Assembly: GCA_942491975.1 (NCBI GenBank)
Contig: CALOCY010000004.1
Coordinates: forward strand, 558,001 to 622,000
DNA length: 64,000 nucleotides
Direction: 5' to 3'
DNA from: CALOCY01 sp942491975
GTDB taxonomy: Bacteria; Bacteroidota; Bacteroidia; Bacteroidales; Prolixibacteraceae
Numbering within the stretch: the first letter of the stretch is position 1; each line of letters opens with the position of its first letter. Of this stretch, positions 45,624 to 53,692 are shown one piece after another. Both the position numbers and the translations under genes were made by a program. A model generated the notes under the pieces. The model had not been told where the DNA came from, ran no database searches, and saw only the letters and a program-made list of their open reading frames with translations.

Positions 45624-45733
45624 GATAGAGCCTCGTAAGGTGAGGTGATTATAGGATGAATAAAGGTAGAATAATTTCAATTTCTAAAAGATTGATTAAC
45701 TTCAGGCTTACAAATAGCTCAAAACCTATAATC

Positions 45734-46963
45734 ATGACTCCAACAACCAACCTGCTATCTGCAACGCAACCTAAAGAAAGGATACTCTCTCTTGATGTAT
45801 TGCGCGGTATTGCCGTACTGGGCATACTCATCATGAATGTTCAAAGTTTTTCCATGATTATGGCTGCGTATATCAATCCTACGGCTTATGGTGATTTAAC
45901 GGGCATCAATAAATGGGTGTGGGTCATTAGCCATACCCTGGCAGATCAAAAGTTTATGAGCATCTTCTCTATCCTGTTTGGCGCCGGGGTCATTTTGTTT
46001 ATTGAACGGGCATTGGCAAAAAACAACAAAGCCGGGAGGTTGCACTACTGGCGTAACTTTCTGTTGTTAATCTTCGGGTTGATGCATGCTTACCTGATCT
46101 GGTACGGCGATATACTGGTGGCTTATGCGTTGTGCGGTTTCTTTGTGTATCTCTTTAGAAAGAAAAGGCCGGTAAACCTATTGATAATTAGTGGGATATC
46201 CTTTATTATTCCGGTGTTGATATACCTGATGATGGGAGCTTCCATTCAACACTGGCCCGAAGCATCCTACAAGAGTACCCTAGAAAGTTGGTTGCCTTCG
46301 ATGGAAAAGATCAATCATGAAATCTCCATGATGCAGGGATCATGGTCGGAACAGATGGAAATACGGGTACCGTCAAGCATATTCATGCAAACGGCCTTAT
46401 TCTTTATGCAGGTCTTTTGGCGGGTGACATCCATGATGTTGTTGGGAATGGCGCTCTACAAATCGGGCGTACTCTCTGCAGAACGTTCAAAAAAGTTTTA
46501 TGTAAAAATGGCTGTCATTGGTTTGGTTATCGGATATGCCATTGTGGGGTTGGGAGTGTGTAAAAATTTTGAAATGAACTGGTTGATGGATTACTCCATG
46601 TTTGTAGGTAGCCAATTTAACTATGTGGGAAGTGTGGCCATCGCATTGGGGTATATCTCCCTTGTTATGCTGATCTGTAAATCTGAAGGATTCAAACGGT
46701 TCAAAGCACTATTTGCCAAAGCAGGAAAAATGGCCTTTAGCAATTATATTCTGATGTCAATCATTGGCCTGTTGTTATTTACCGGCACCGGATTGGGCTT
46801 ATACGGAGAAGTAGATAGGCTGACACAACTATTTTTTGTGATAGGAATATGGGTGTTTGTGTTGATTTTGTCACACTTCTGGCTAAAATACTTCAAATTC
46901 GGTCCGATAGAATGGCTCTGGCGCTCGTTAACCTACAGAAAACGACAACCTTTTCGTGTGTGA
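45734..46963 (+). CDS. DUF418 membrane protein (acyltransferase-like)
   Basis: The 409-residue protein has the DUF418/heparan-alpha-glucosaminide acetyltransferase-like opening ERILSLDVLRGIAVLGILIMN (about 15-35) and about 8-10 membrane helices. The C-terminal part LAFSNYILMS (about 345) and FGPIEWLWRSLTY are typical of the DUF418 end. It may move an acyl group across the membrane, but no substrate is known. I start at ATG 45734, where homologues start; an in-frame ATG at 45656 adds 26 residues. Confidence 0.85.
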   Translation: MTPTTNLLSATQPKERILSLDVLRGIAVLGILIMNVQSFSMIMAAYINPTAYGDLTGINKWVWVISHTLADQKFMSIFSILFGAGVILFIERALAKNNKAGRLHYWRNFLLLIFGLMHAYLIWYGDILVAYALCGFFVYLFRKKRPVNLLIISGISFIIPVLIYLMMGASIQHWPEASYKSTLESWLPSMEKINHEISMMQGSWSEQMEIRVPSSIFMQTALFFMQVFWRVTSMMLLGMALYKSGVLSAERSKKFYVKMAVIGLVIGYAIVGLGVCKNFEMNWLMDYSMFVGSQFNYVGSVAIALGYISLVMLICKSEGFKRFKALFAKAGKMAFSNYILMSIIGLLLFTGTGLGLYGEVDRLTQLFFVIGIWVFVLILSHFWLKYFKFGPIEWLWRSLTYRKRQPFRV

Positions 46964-47037
46964 ATGTGATCACGGCTAAATTTTAATAGATGTTTTTATC
47001 TGATAATCTTGAAATCTAAAAATCTAACGGTCTGTTT

Positions 47038-47479
47038 GTGTACACCAAAGAACAAAAAAAACAATTGATCAAAGAGTTATGGGCAGCATTTGACCAATAC
47101 TGCAATGCTGCTTTGGAATTGAGCCTGCGGAAAAAGAAATTCCTGCTGCACCAGACCAAAGTAAGCGGGGTGCACCTCAAATTTGACCCGGGGGCGGGAA
47201 AGTGTTGCCGTGATACTGGAAGTCAACCACCGTAGTGAAGGGCGCCGCCTGGAGATGTACGAACGCATTGAAACCTACAAAGCAGTGCTTGAAGAGGGGT
47301 TTGAAGAAGGGCTTATATGGGACTTTGTAGTTGTGCGTGAAACGGGACAGGAGGTGTGCCGTATTTACACCCTGCTCGAAGGGGTCGATATACACCGAAA
47401 ATCAGACTGGCCCAAAATGCACTTCCTGCAAAACAATTTTTTAGAAATCCGCGACCTTATAAAAGACGAAAACTGGTAG
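47038..47479 (+). pseudogene. DUF4268 family protein with a +1 frameshift in a G run
   Basis: Codons from GTG 47038 give MYTKEQKKQLIKELWAAFDQ and onward to LHQTKVSGVHLKFDPG. The C-terminal half (RESVAVILEVNHRSEGRRLEM through to LIKDENW) is in the next frame, starting within the stretch at 47187-47197. If the G run 47190-47194 had four G instead of five, one 146-residue DUF4268 protein results. The two halves have no second defect, so this is a sequencing/assembly slip, a very recent mutation, or a phase-variable site. The family is of unknown function, related to DNA-repair/restriction-associated proteins in some contexts. Confidence 0.8.
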
Positions 47480-47496
47480 TAACTTTCGCCGCCTAA

Positions 47497-47550
47497 AACC
47501 TGACAGCGTTGACAGGTTGCATTTTTATAACCTGCACCCGATTTATCGGG
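47497..47550. repeat. two small inverted repeats
   Basis: AACCTG...CAGGTT (47497-47518) and CCCGATTTATCGGG (47537-47550) lie in the 234-nt gap between the DUF4268 gene and the next secreted-protein gene. The second resembles the palindrome at 16325. Confidence 0.55.
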
Positions 47551-47713
47551 ACTGTCGGGTTAGCCTGGCTTTTACTTTCAATTTAAAAATTCTTCGTGTT
47601 GTTTAACCTTAACCGTGTTCATTGCGTATACTCGCTGTACTGTTGATGGTAAATTGATTAACCATTTTAATAAATAATCAAATACGGTTTGTCGAATTTT
47701 AAATGAGAAAGAG

Positions 47714-48205
47714 ATGAGAAACTATCTAAAACAAACATTTTTGTTTGCATTATTTCTACTGTTTTCATTCAATATGAATGCACAGAAAAATAACATTCAG
47801 ATTTCGGAAATTCCGGCTGATGTTAAAGCAACATTAACGAAGTACATGGAAATACTTTCCAACAGTAAATCTGTTCAGGAAGCCGCGGGTAAATTGTATA
47901 AAGCAGGTATCATTGGTGGAAACCTGTTAAACGTTGCTGCAACAGGCCCGTCAGATAACATTATAAGGTATAGTTTAAAAAAGGACTTTGATAACGTTAA
48001 ATTTTATGCAATTCCGCCGGTAATTACAGGAGTCACGTTTACGGCCAATAAATATGACGGGTTTAAAAAATCTGTTATCCAGGGCGCCCACTATAAAATT
48101 TGGGTCAAGAAAAAAGATGGGGTAGATGGTCGTCCTGCGCCGGTTCCCATTATAAAACCCAAAGACGGAACCCCAAAAGTAGTAACGGTTGTTGGAAGTT
48201 TTTAA
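47714..48205 (+). CDS. exported protein of unknown function
   Basis: I do not recognise this 163-residue protein. It has a signal peptide (about 1-22, FLLFSFNMNAQ) and a soluble domain with predicted mixed helices and strands: a helix around 30-60 (VKATLTKYMEILSNSKSVQEAAGKLYKAG), then GGNLLNVAATGPSD and a C-terminal half rich in Lys/Pro, ending VVTVVGSF. It is probably periplasmic. The palindrome cluster begins 57 nt downstream. Confidence 0.6.
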   Translation: MRNYLKQTFLFALFLLFSFNMNAQKNNIQISEIPADVKATLTKYMEILSNSKSVQEAAGKLYKAGIIGGNLLNVAATGPSDNIIRYSLKKDFDNVKFYAIPPVITGVTFTANKYDGFKKSVIQGAHYKIWVKKKDGVDGRPAPVPIIKPKDGTPKVVTVVGSF

Positions 48206-48261
48206 CGTTCAGGGGAGGACTCCCTGCCTCTTGGGCGAAATAACATAAAATCCCTACACTG

Positions 48262-48502
48262 GCACCAGTCTTCGTACTGGTGCTAACATCTGCGCTTGGG
48301 CAGGTGCAATATAACCTGCTATTGTGTCTGCGAACCTGTAGGCTCATGTTCTTAAATGCAATATAACCTGCCGTTTTAACGGTAGGTATAGCACGTAACT
48401 TAGAATAGCAGAACGGCTTTAGCCGTTTTTAACAACAAAAACCGTTAAAACGGTTAGGTAATCGTAACTTGTGTTATTGTCCCCCGGGGTTAAAACTCCG
48501 GG
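48262..48502. repeat. cluster of five small palindromes (REP-like)
   Basis: Within 241 nt: GCACCAGT..ACTGGTGC (48262-48283), CCTGCCGTTTTAACGGTAGG (48367-48386), AACGGCTTTAGCCGTT (48412-48427), AACCGTTAAAACGGTT (48440-48455) and CCCGGGGTTAAAACTCCGGG (48483-48502). Most share a TTTAA or TTAAAA centre. The arms are different sequences, so these are not copies of one another but a common design. Confidence 0.75.
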
Positions 48503-48809
48503 CTAACCCCCTCCACCCACTACAAAAAAATCACACATTTACCGGCACAGAATATGGAGATTCGATATATTCTGGTATTTTTAAGGAGGTAAAGTTTGGT
48601 TTTACCAAAGAGGGGCAATCTAAAAGGTGTACAATACATGCCTATACAGGTGTATGATCGTACGTTAAAAAAATGCGATTAGAAAAATAACAATAATGCC
48701 AACACATTATTTATGCATAAGGTGAAATGAATATTGAGTAGAAAAATTATAGATTCGCATTAGTTAATAGAAAGTATAGAATTATAATAACGTAGATAAT
48801 AATATTTAA
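48503..48809. other. 307-nt gap at the left edge of the AT-rich operon
   Basis: Nothing clearly coding. A frame ending at 48657 reads GTEYGDSIYSGIFKEVKFGF and then TKEGQSKRCTIHAYTGV, which looks protein-like and may be the tail of a lost gene. The base composition changes from mixed to very AT-rich near 48660. No terminal repeats, integrase or tRNA were found. Confidence 0.45.
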
Positions 48810-50018
48810 ATGAGGATTTTAGTATTAAGTGATTTGCATATCGGACAGAAAGCAAGAGGAAAAGATCTTTGTCCGACTGGAGACAATAAATGGTTAGACA
48901 GAAATTATATAAATGATTTCATCGATTTTATTTCAAATGAAAAGATAAAGGCTGATTATCTTGTTGTTACTGGGGATATAAGTAACAGTGCTTCTTTCGA
49001 AGAATTTCAATTAGGTAGTAATATAATCGAAGATATTGCTAAGGGGCTCAAAATACCTAAAAGCAAAGTATTGTTAATACCAGGGAATCATGACGTAGAC
49101 TGGAAAGTGCTAGAATTAGCTGATTTAAAGAATGAGAGTGATTTGAATTTTAGGAAAACTCAAAGATATGATACATTCAAGAATGGTTTTAATAATAACA
49201 AAAAGCTAGAAGAATTTTTTAATGAACCATACTTTACTAGTTGGGATTTTGATGATTTGTATGTTGTTGGATTTAATTCAGCATGGCATGATGAAAATAA
49301 TGCAAAAATACACCATGGATTAATCACAGATAATATTATTTTCAAGCTTGAATCTCATATTAATTCCAATGATTTAAGTTCCAAGATAAAACTATTTATT
49401 ACACATCATCACTTATATCCATATAGCGATCCAATTTCCCATGAAGCTGATTTTAGTATTATGACAAACTCTGAAAACTTATTGAAAATGTTAGCCAGAA
49501 ATAAATTTGACATGATTGCACATGGACATAAACATATTCCTCGTATAATTACACAAGAAATCGATTCAATACATCCACTTTCATTGTTATGTGCAGGTAG
49601 TTTTTCAGTCGTGTTAGATCAAAGGTTTAATGGCAGTATTTTGAATATGTTTCATGTCATTAACTTTGAAGGAAGGGATAGTGATACTGATAGAATTTAT
49701 GGGTTTATAGAAAACTATTCTTATTCATCACCCCATAAATGGTTAAAAAGTGAAAGAAATAACAGTAATGTATTATTTCAGCAAGGATTTGGTTCATATT
49801 CTAGTATTAAAACATTGAAGCAAGAATTAGTCCCAATTGTATCAGAAGAATTTAAACAAAAAGGATCAGCCACTTGGTCAAAACTCTGCAAGGATAATAG
49901 AAAATTATTATATCATACTCCAGATTTTATAACTCAGTTAACAGATGAAATTGCAAAAGAATTAGAACTGAAAAAGTTCACAATAGAAAATGAAATAATC
50001 TTCATAAATCATGGCTAA
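48810..50018 (+). CDS. calcineurin-like metallophosphoesterase, first gene of AT-rich operon
   Basis: The 402-residue protein has the full set of metallophosphoesterase motifs: SDLHIG (Asp8, His10), VVTGDIS (Asp56), PGNHD (Asn93, His94), THHH (about 197) and HGHKH (about 238-242). The C-terminal part (about 270-402) has no recognised domain and is highly charged. Such enzymes in defence islands act on DNA, RNA or nucleotides, but this is not shown here. It overlaps the next gene by 8 nt. Codon use is much more AT-rich than in flanking genes. Confidence 0.88.
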   Translation: MRILVLSDLHIGQKARGKDLCPTGDNKWLDRNYINDFIDFISNEKIKADYLVVTGDISNSASFEEFQLGSNIIEDIAKGLKIPKSKVLLIPGNHDVDWKVLELADLKNESDLNFRKTQRYDTFKNGFNNNKKLEEFFNEPYFTSWDFDDLYVVGFNSAWHDENNAKIHHGLITDNIIFKLESHINSNDLSSKIKLFITHHHLYPYSDPISHEADFSIMTNSENLLKMLARNKFDMIAHGHKHIPRIITQEIDSIHPLSLLCAGSFSVVLDQRFNGSILNMFHVINFEGRDSDTDRIYGFIENYSYSSPHKWLKSERNNSNVLFQQGFGSYSSIKTLKQELVPIVSEEFKQKGSATWSKLCKDNRKLLYHTPDFITQLTDEIAKELELKKFTIENEIIFINHG

Positions 50019-51798
50019 TAATATACACAACATTGATTTCTTCGAAAAAGAAAATGCAAGAGATTTAACGATTGAACAAGTTGTAAACACATTTGTGCCA
50101 ACAAGGACATTTCAAAGCTTATTAACTGCAAAAAATCACATTGTATTAGGTTCTCGTGGTTCTGGAAAAACATCAATCGCTAAGATGATTTCTCATTCTC
50201 ATTTGTCCTTATATAAAACTGAAGAAGCTGAGGACATTATAAACTCAAGAAAGTATATTGGGATTTATGTGCCAATGAGTACAGAGTGGCTGGGAGGTGT
50301 AAATAATAAAAAATGGAATTCTGAAATAGAGCAAGATTTTTTATTTCAATGGAAATTAAATGTTATAGTATGTTCTGCTTTTATTGATTGTATAAAAAGT
50401 TGTTGTGATATGTATATTGTAGAAATTGCAGATCGTGTAATGAAAGAAATATCAATCGTTAAACAATTATTAACCTATTGGGCACCCAATGAAACAAATA
50501 TTACAAATTTTTTAGAATTGAAAGAATTTCTAAAAAAAATAGATTTTGAAAAGCAGAAAAAAATAGCAAAAGAAAGAGCATTAGGTGTTAAATCTACTGA
50601 GGTTGTTGGCTTAGAGTTTGAAACTCAATTATTCTCACCTTTACAAAGAGGTATAGATATAATTGTAAAAGAATTAGATTTTCCTAATTATACAGCATGG
50701 TTACTTTGTCTTGATGAAGCCGAAATTCTAACAAAAGAACAGCAAAAAATAATAAATTCATATCTAAGATCCTGTACAGGAAATTTATTTTTCAAAATAA
50801 TTACAATGCCTTATAGTCACAATACTAGAGAAACAAACATAGGTGCCCCCCTAAACTTAGGTGATGATTACGAATATCTTTATATTGATTATGAATCACC
50901 ATTTTTTTATGGAATACAGAGTAATACGGTACCATTGCCTGTTGTGGAGTTGTTTGACAAAAGAGTTAACGCATCTGGGGATAAATATAAAGGTATTAAA
51001 ATTGAGAATTTATTAGGGTCATCATTTTTGCTTGATAAAAAAGAATGGAATTTCGAGAACTACTCTAATGATATGCAATTATTTTATAAATTCACTTCCG
51101 AAAAAACCTTAGTTAGGGGATTGAATCTAATACAAGAAAATAAAAAAATACAATTTGATGATCAAATTGGGAGAAAAATGAAAGGATTATTATATTTAAA
51201 AGATGCAGTATTAAATACAAAAGGAGCAAAAAAGTTAACTATATACTCTGGCACAAAAATGATGGTTAGATGTATTGACACAAACCCTCGAAAGCTGATC
51301 CGATTATTTAAATTTCTACTCAATAGAATTCCTAAAATAAGCAATAAAAAATTGTCTTATCCAATATTGACTCCTACTATTCAGACTGAAATATTACATG
51401 CATTTTCTGAAAGTGCTCTTAAAAGAGTACAAAGTGAAGAAAAAATAGGCCCCGAACTATTTGATATAATTAACACAATTGGTCATTTTATGTCTGATAG
51501 CATACATAAAGAAAAAATTAATACAGAGCAAATTTCTTCTATATCAATCCCTTCAGATATTTCAGGTCATTTATGGAATATAATTGAACGAGCGGTAGAT
51601 AATGGATTACTTTATCCAAATATAAAATGGAATAATTCTAAAATAATGCCAATAAAATCAGGAGAATTTAGATTAGCTTATGTTTTAACCCCTTATTTTA
51701 AGCTGTTACCGAGAAGAGGTGATAGCAGAAGCTTAAGTACGATTTTACGAAAAAGAGAAACTAATTCAGAATCTCCACAACAACAAAAACTTTTTTAA
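50011..51798 (+). CDS. P-loop ATPase resembling ORC/Cdc6-type AAA+ proteins
   Basis: The 595-residue protein opens with a segment ending in TFVPTRTFQSLLTAKNHIVL, then Walker A GSRGSGKT (47-54) and Walker B WLLCLDEAE (about 230-238, Asp235 and Glu236). The rest, with SYLRSCTGNLFFKIITMP (sensor-1-like, about 247-265) and a helical C-terminal half, is like the ORC/Cdc6-type ATPases found beside defence genes; I cannot verify the family. It starts 8 nt inside the phosphoesterase gene, and the following gene starts 10 nt later, so production is coupled. Confidence 0.78.
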   Translation: MANNIHNIDFFEKENARDLTIEQVVNTFVPTRTFQSLLTAKNHIVLGSRGSGKTSIAKMISHSHLSLYKTEEAEDIINSRKYIGIYVPMSTEWLGGVNNKKWNSEIEQDFLFQWKLNVIVCSAFIDCIKSCCDMYIVEIADRVMKEISIVKQLLTYWAPNETNITNFLELKEFLKKIDFEKQKKIAKERALGVKSTEVVGLEFETQLFSPLQRGIDIIVKELDFPNYTAWLLCLDEAEILTKEQQKIINSYLRSCTGNLFFKIITMPYSHNTRETNIGAPLNLGDDYEYLYIDYESPFFYGIQSNTVPLPVVELFDKRVNASGDKYKGIKIENLLGSSFLLDKKEWNFENYSNDMQLFYKFTSEKTLVRGLNLIQENKKIQFDDQIGRKMKGLLYLKDAVLNTKGAKKLTIYSGTKMMVRCIDTNPRKLIRLFKFLLNRIPKISNKKLSYPILTPTIQTEILHAFSESALKRVQSEEKIGPELFDIINTIGHFMSDSIHKEKINTEQISSISIPSDISGHLWNIIERAVDNGLLYPNIKWNNSKIMPIKSGEFRLAYVLTPYFKLLPRRGDSRSLSTILRKRETNSESPQQQKLF

Positions 51799-51807
51799 AA
51801 TCGAGAT

Positions 51808-52731
51808 ATGGAATTAATAAGCGTAGAAGATATTGATATTCAGAATATTACAGATAACAAATATGATTTAGCATTTTTCTCATGTGGCTATGAACAAAGA
51901 GCAATAACTGTATCTCAAAAATTGAATAAAAGAAATATAAATAAATCATTAACATTATATTTTGCAGAACAGAAAGGTTTGGGAAATAGAACGGAGAATG
52001 AATCTCATTTTGATAGCTTTTCTGACGAAATTATTGAAATGAAATACGATGAAGAATTGCCAATATATGATTTCTTAAATAAATATGTGAAAACAAATAA
52101 AAGCACTCGCCTTAAGATATTAGTTGATTATTCTTCAATGTCAAGATTATGGTATATTTCAATTCTTAATTGGTCAAAATTTGTTGATTTTGATCAAATA
52201 TCAATTGATTTTGTATATAGTGTTGGTGAATACAAAAAGGATTTTACTCCTTTAGTTATTAATGAGATACTTGCATTGCCTGGTCATGAGGGAGTTACAA
52301 CACATTCTAAAACCATATCTATTTTTGGGCTAGGTTTTGACTCATTAACAACTCTTTGTGTTTTAGATAAGTTAGAACCAAGTATTGTTCACTCATTTAT
52401 TGCTTTACCGGTCTTTAAAGAGTATGAAAACAAAACTGAGGAATATAATAAAGAATTTATTGAAAATTACTCTGAACCTGTACAATATTTCCCATTAACT
52501 AGTCTTGAAAATACCTTTAGGTTAATGAGTGAATTAATTTCACCATATAGAGATAATTATAATATTTCATTTATTCCAATGGGGCCAAAACCTCACGTCT
52601 TAGCTTCTGCTTTATTATCATCAAAATATAAAAAAATAATAAATCTATATGTAAAAGGTAAAAGATCAATACCTCCAAATGTTATTTCAAGTGGCAAATT
52701 TATATGTACAAAAGTTGTTTTTGTTAAATAA
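51808..52731 (+). CDS. unrecognised protein of the AT-rich operon
   Basis: I do not recognise this 307-residue protein. Visible motifs are DLAFFSCGYEQRAI (20-33), a DYSSMSRLWY segment (107-116), FGLGFDSL (173-180) and MGPKPHVLASALL (258-270). The pattern of short hydrophobic strands ending in small polar loops suggests one or two Rossmann-like alpha/beta domains, perhaps nucleotide-binding, and the second half may repeat the first. No signal peptide or membrane helix is seen. It starts 10 nt after the ATPase gene and its stop overlaps the methyltransferase start by one base. Confidence 0.75.
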   Translation: MELISVEDIDIQNITDNKYDLAFFSCGYEQRAITVSQKLNKRNINKSLTLYFAEQKGLGNRTENESHFDSFSDEIIEMKYDEELPIYDFLNKYVKTNKSTRLKILVDYSSMSRLWYISILNWSKFVDFDQISIDFVYSVGEYKKDFTPLVINEILALPGHEGVTTHSKTISIFGLGFDSLTTLCVLDKLEPSIVHSFIALPVFKEYENKTEEYNKEFIENYSEPVQYFPLTSLENTFRLMSELISPYRDNYNISFIPMGPKPHVLASALLSSKYKKIINLYVKGKRSIPPNVISSGKFICTKVVFVK

Positions 52732-53564
52732 TGAAGAAGGATATTAAGATACAACCAAACTCATTTCTACGCTGGGCTGGCAGTAAGAAAGCTTTACTCA
52801 GTGAAATAGGAATGCATTTACCAGAAAAATATTCCAACTATCATGAACCTTTTCTTGGTTCTGGGGCATTATTCTTTAATCTTGATAAAAAAGAAAATTG
52901 TTTCCTGTCTGATTCCAATCAAAAGTTAATCAATACATATATTCAAATAAGGGAGAATGTATATGAGGTAATAGCACAACTAAAAAAATATCATAACAAT
53001 GAAGCTTTTTATTATTTCATCCGAAGTAACGTGTCGAAGTCATTGGTCGAAGATGCAGCTCAATTTATTTATTTAAACAGAACATGTTTTAATGGATTAT
53101 ATCGTGTAAATAAAAACGATCACTTTAATGTACCCTATGGGAAAAGGCCAAATGTCGATTTTGTAACTGAAGATTTATTAAAAGCAGTCAGTGATTCACT
53201 TAAAAATGTAAGTATTAATGCTTATGATTTTGAAGAATCTTTATCAAATATAAAAAAAAATGATCTAGTATTTATTGATCCACCCTATATTGTTTCACAC
53301 AATGAAAATGGTTTTATAGAATATAATCAAAAAATATTTACTTGGGCTGACCAGTTAAGGCTCCATAGATATATCAAACAAGTTATGGACAAAGATGCAT
53401 ACTTTATTTTATCTAATGCCGCTCATGAATCTATAAGAGATTTATATTCAGATATCTGTACTCCTCATGAACTAAGAAGAATAAGTAAGATTGGAGGAAA
53501 GAATTCTTATAGAGGTATGGTGAAAGAATTTTTGTTTACCAATACAGAGAGAAGTCCTTATTGA
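52731..53564 (+). CDS. D12-class DNA N6-adenine methyltransferase (Dam-like)
   Basis: The 277-residue protein has the D12 methyltransferase order: target-side FLRWAGSKK (12-20), SAM motif YHEPFLGSGALFF (37-49), and the catalytic DPPY (183-186) in VFIDPPYIVS. The size and the WAGSKK start fit the Dam/M.DpnII group, which methylates adenine, typically in GATC; the target here cannot be read. No endonuclease of restriction type is next to it. The ATG overlaps the preceding stop by one base. It ends the four-gene AT-rich unit. Confidence 0.92.
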   Translation: MKKDIKIQPNSFLRWAGSKKALLSEIGMHLPEKYSNYHEPFLGSGALFFNLDKKENCFLSDSNQKLINTYIQIRENVYEVIAQLKKYHNNEAFYYFIRSNVSKSLVEDAAQFIYLNRTCFNGLYRVNKNDHFNVPYGKRPNVDFVTEDLLKAVSDSLKNVSINAYDFEESLSNIKKNDLVFIDPPYIVSHNENGFIEYNQKIFTWADQLRLHRYIKQVMDKDAYFILSNAAHESIRDLYSDICTPHELRRISKIGGKNSYRGMVKEFLFTNTERSPY

Positions 53565-53692
53565 ATTGTCATAGTCTGGAGGTAAGTCTACAGTTTCTTA
53601 AACAACTTTCATTCATTTTCCCCATAGTGGTAGGTACTGGTAGGTATGCAATAAATGTGTATATTTATCATCGGATTCTAAACTACACAACC

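Noticed and set aside
48810..53564. Four-gene unit as a classical restriction-modification system
   Set aside because: There is a methyltransferase, but no protein with restriction endonuclease or specificity-subunit motifs.
48503..53692. Prophage or integrative element
   Set aside because: No integrase, phage gene, tRNA junction or convincing direct repeat was found; only GGTAGGTAT is shared by the flanks, too short to count.
53561..53692. Longer N-terminus for LacZ
   Set aside because: It would precede the signal peptide and overlaps the methyltransferase end.
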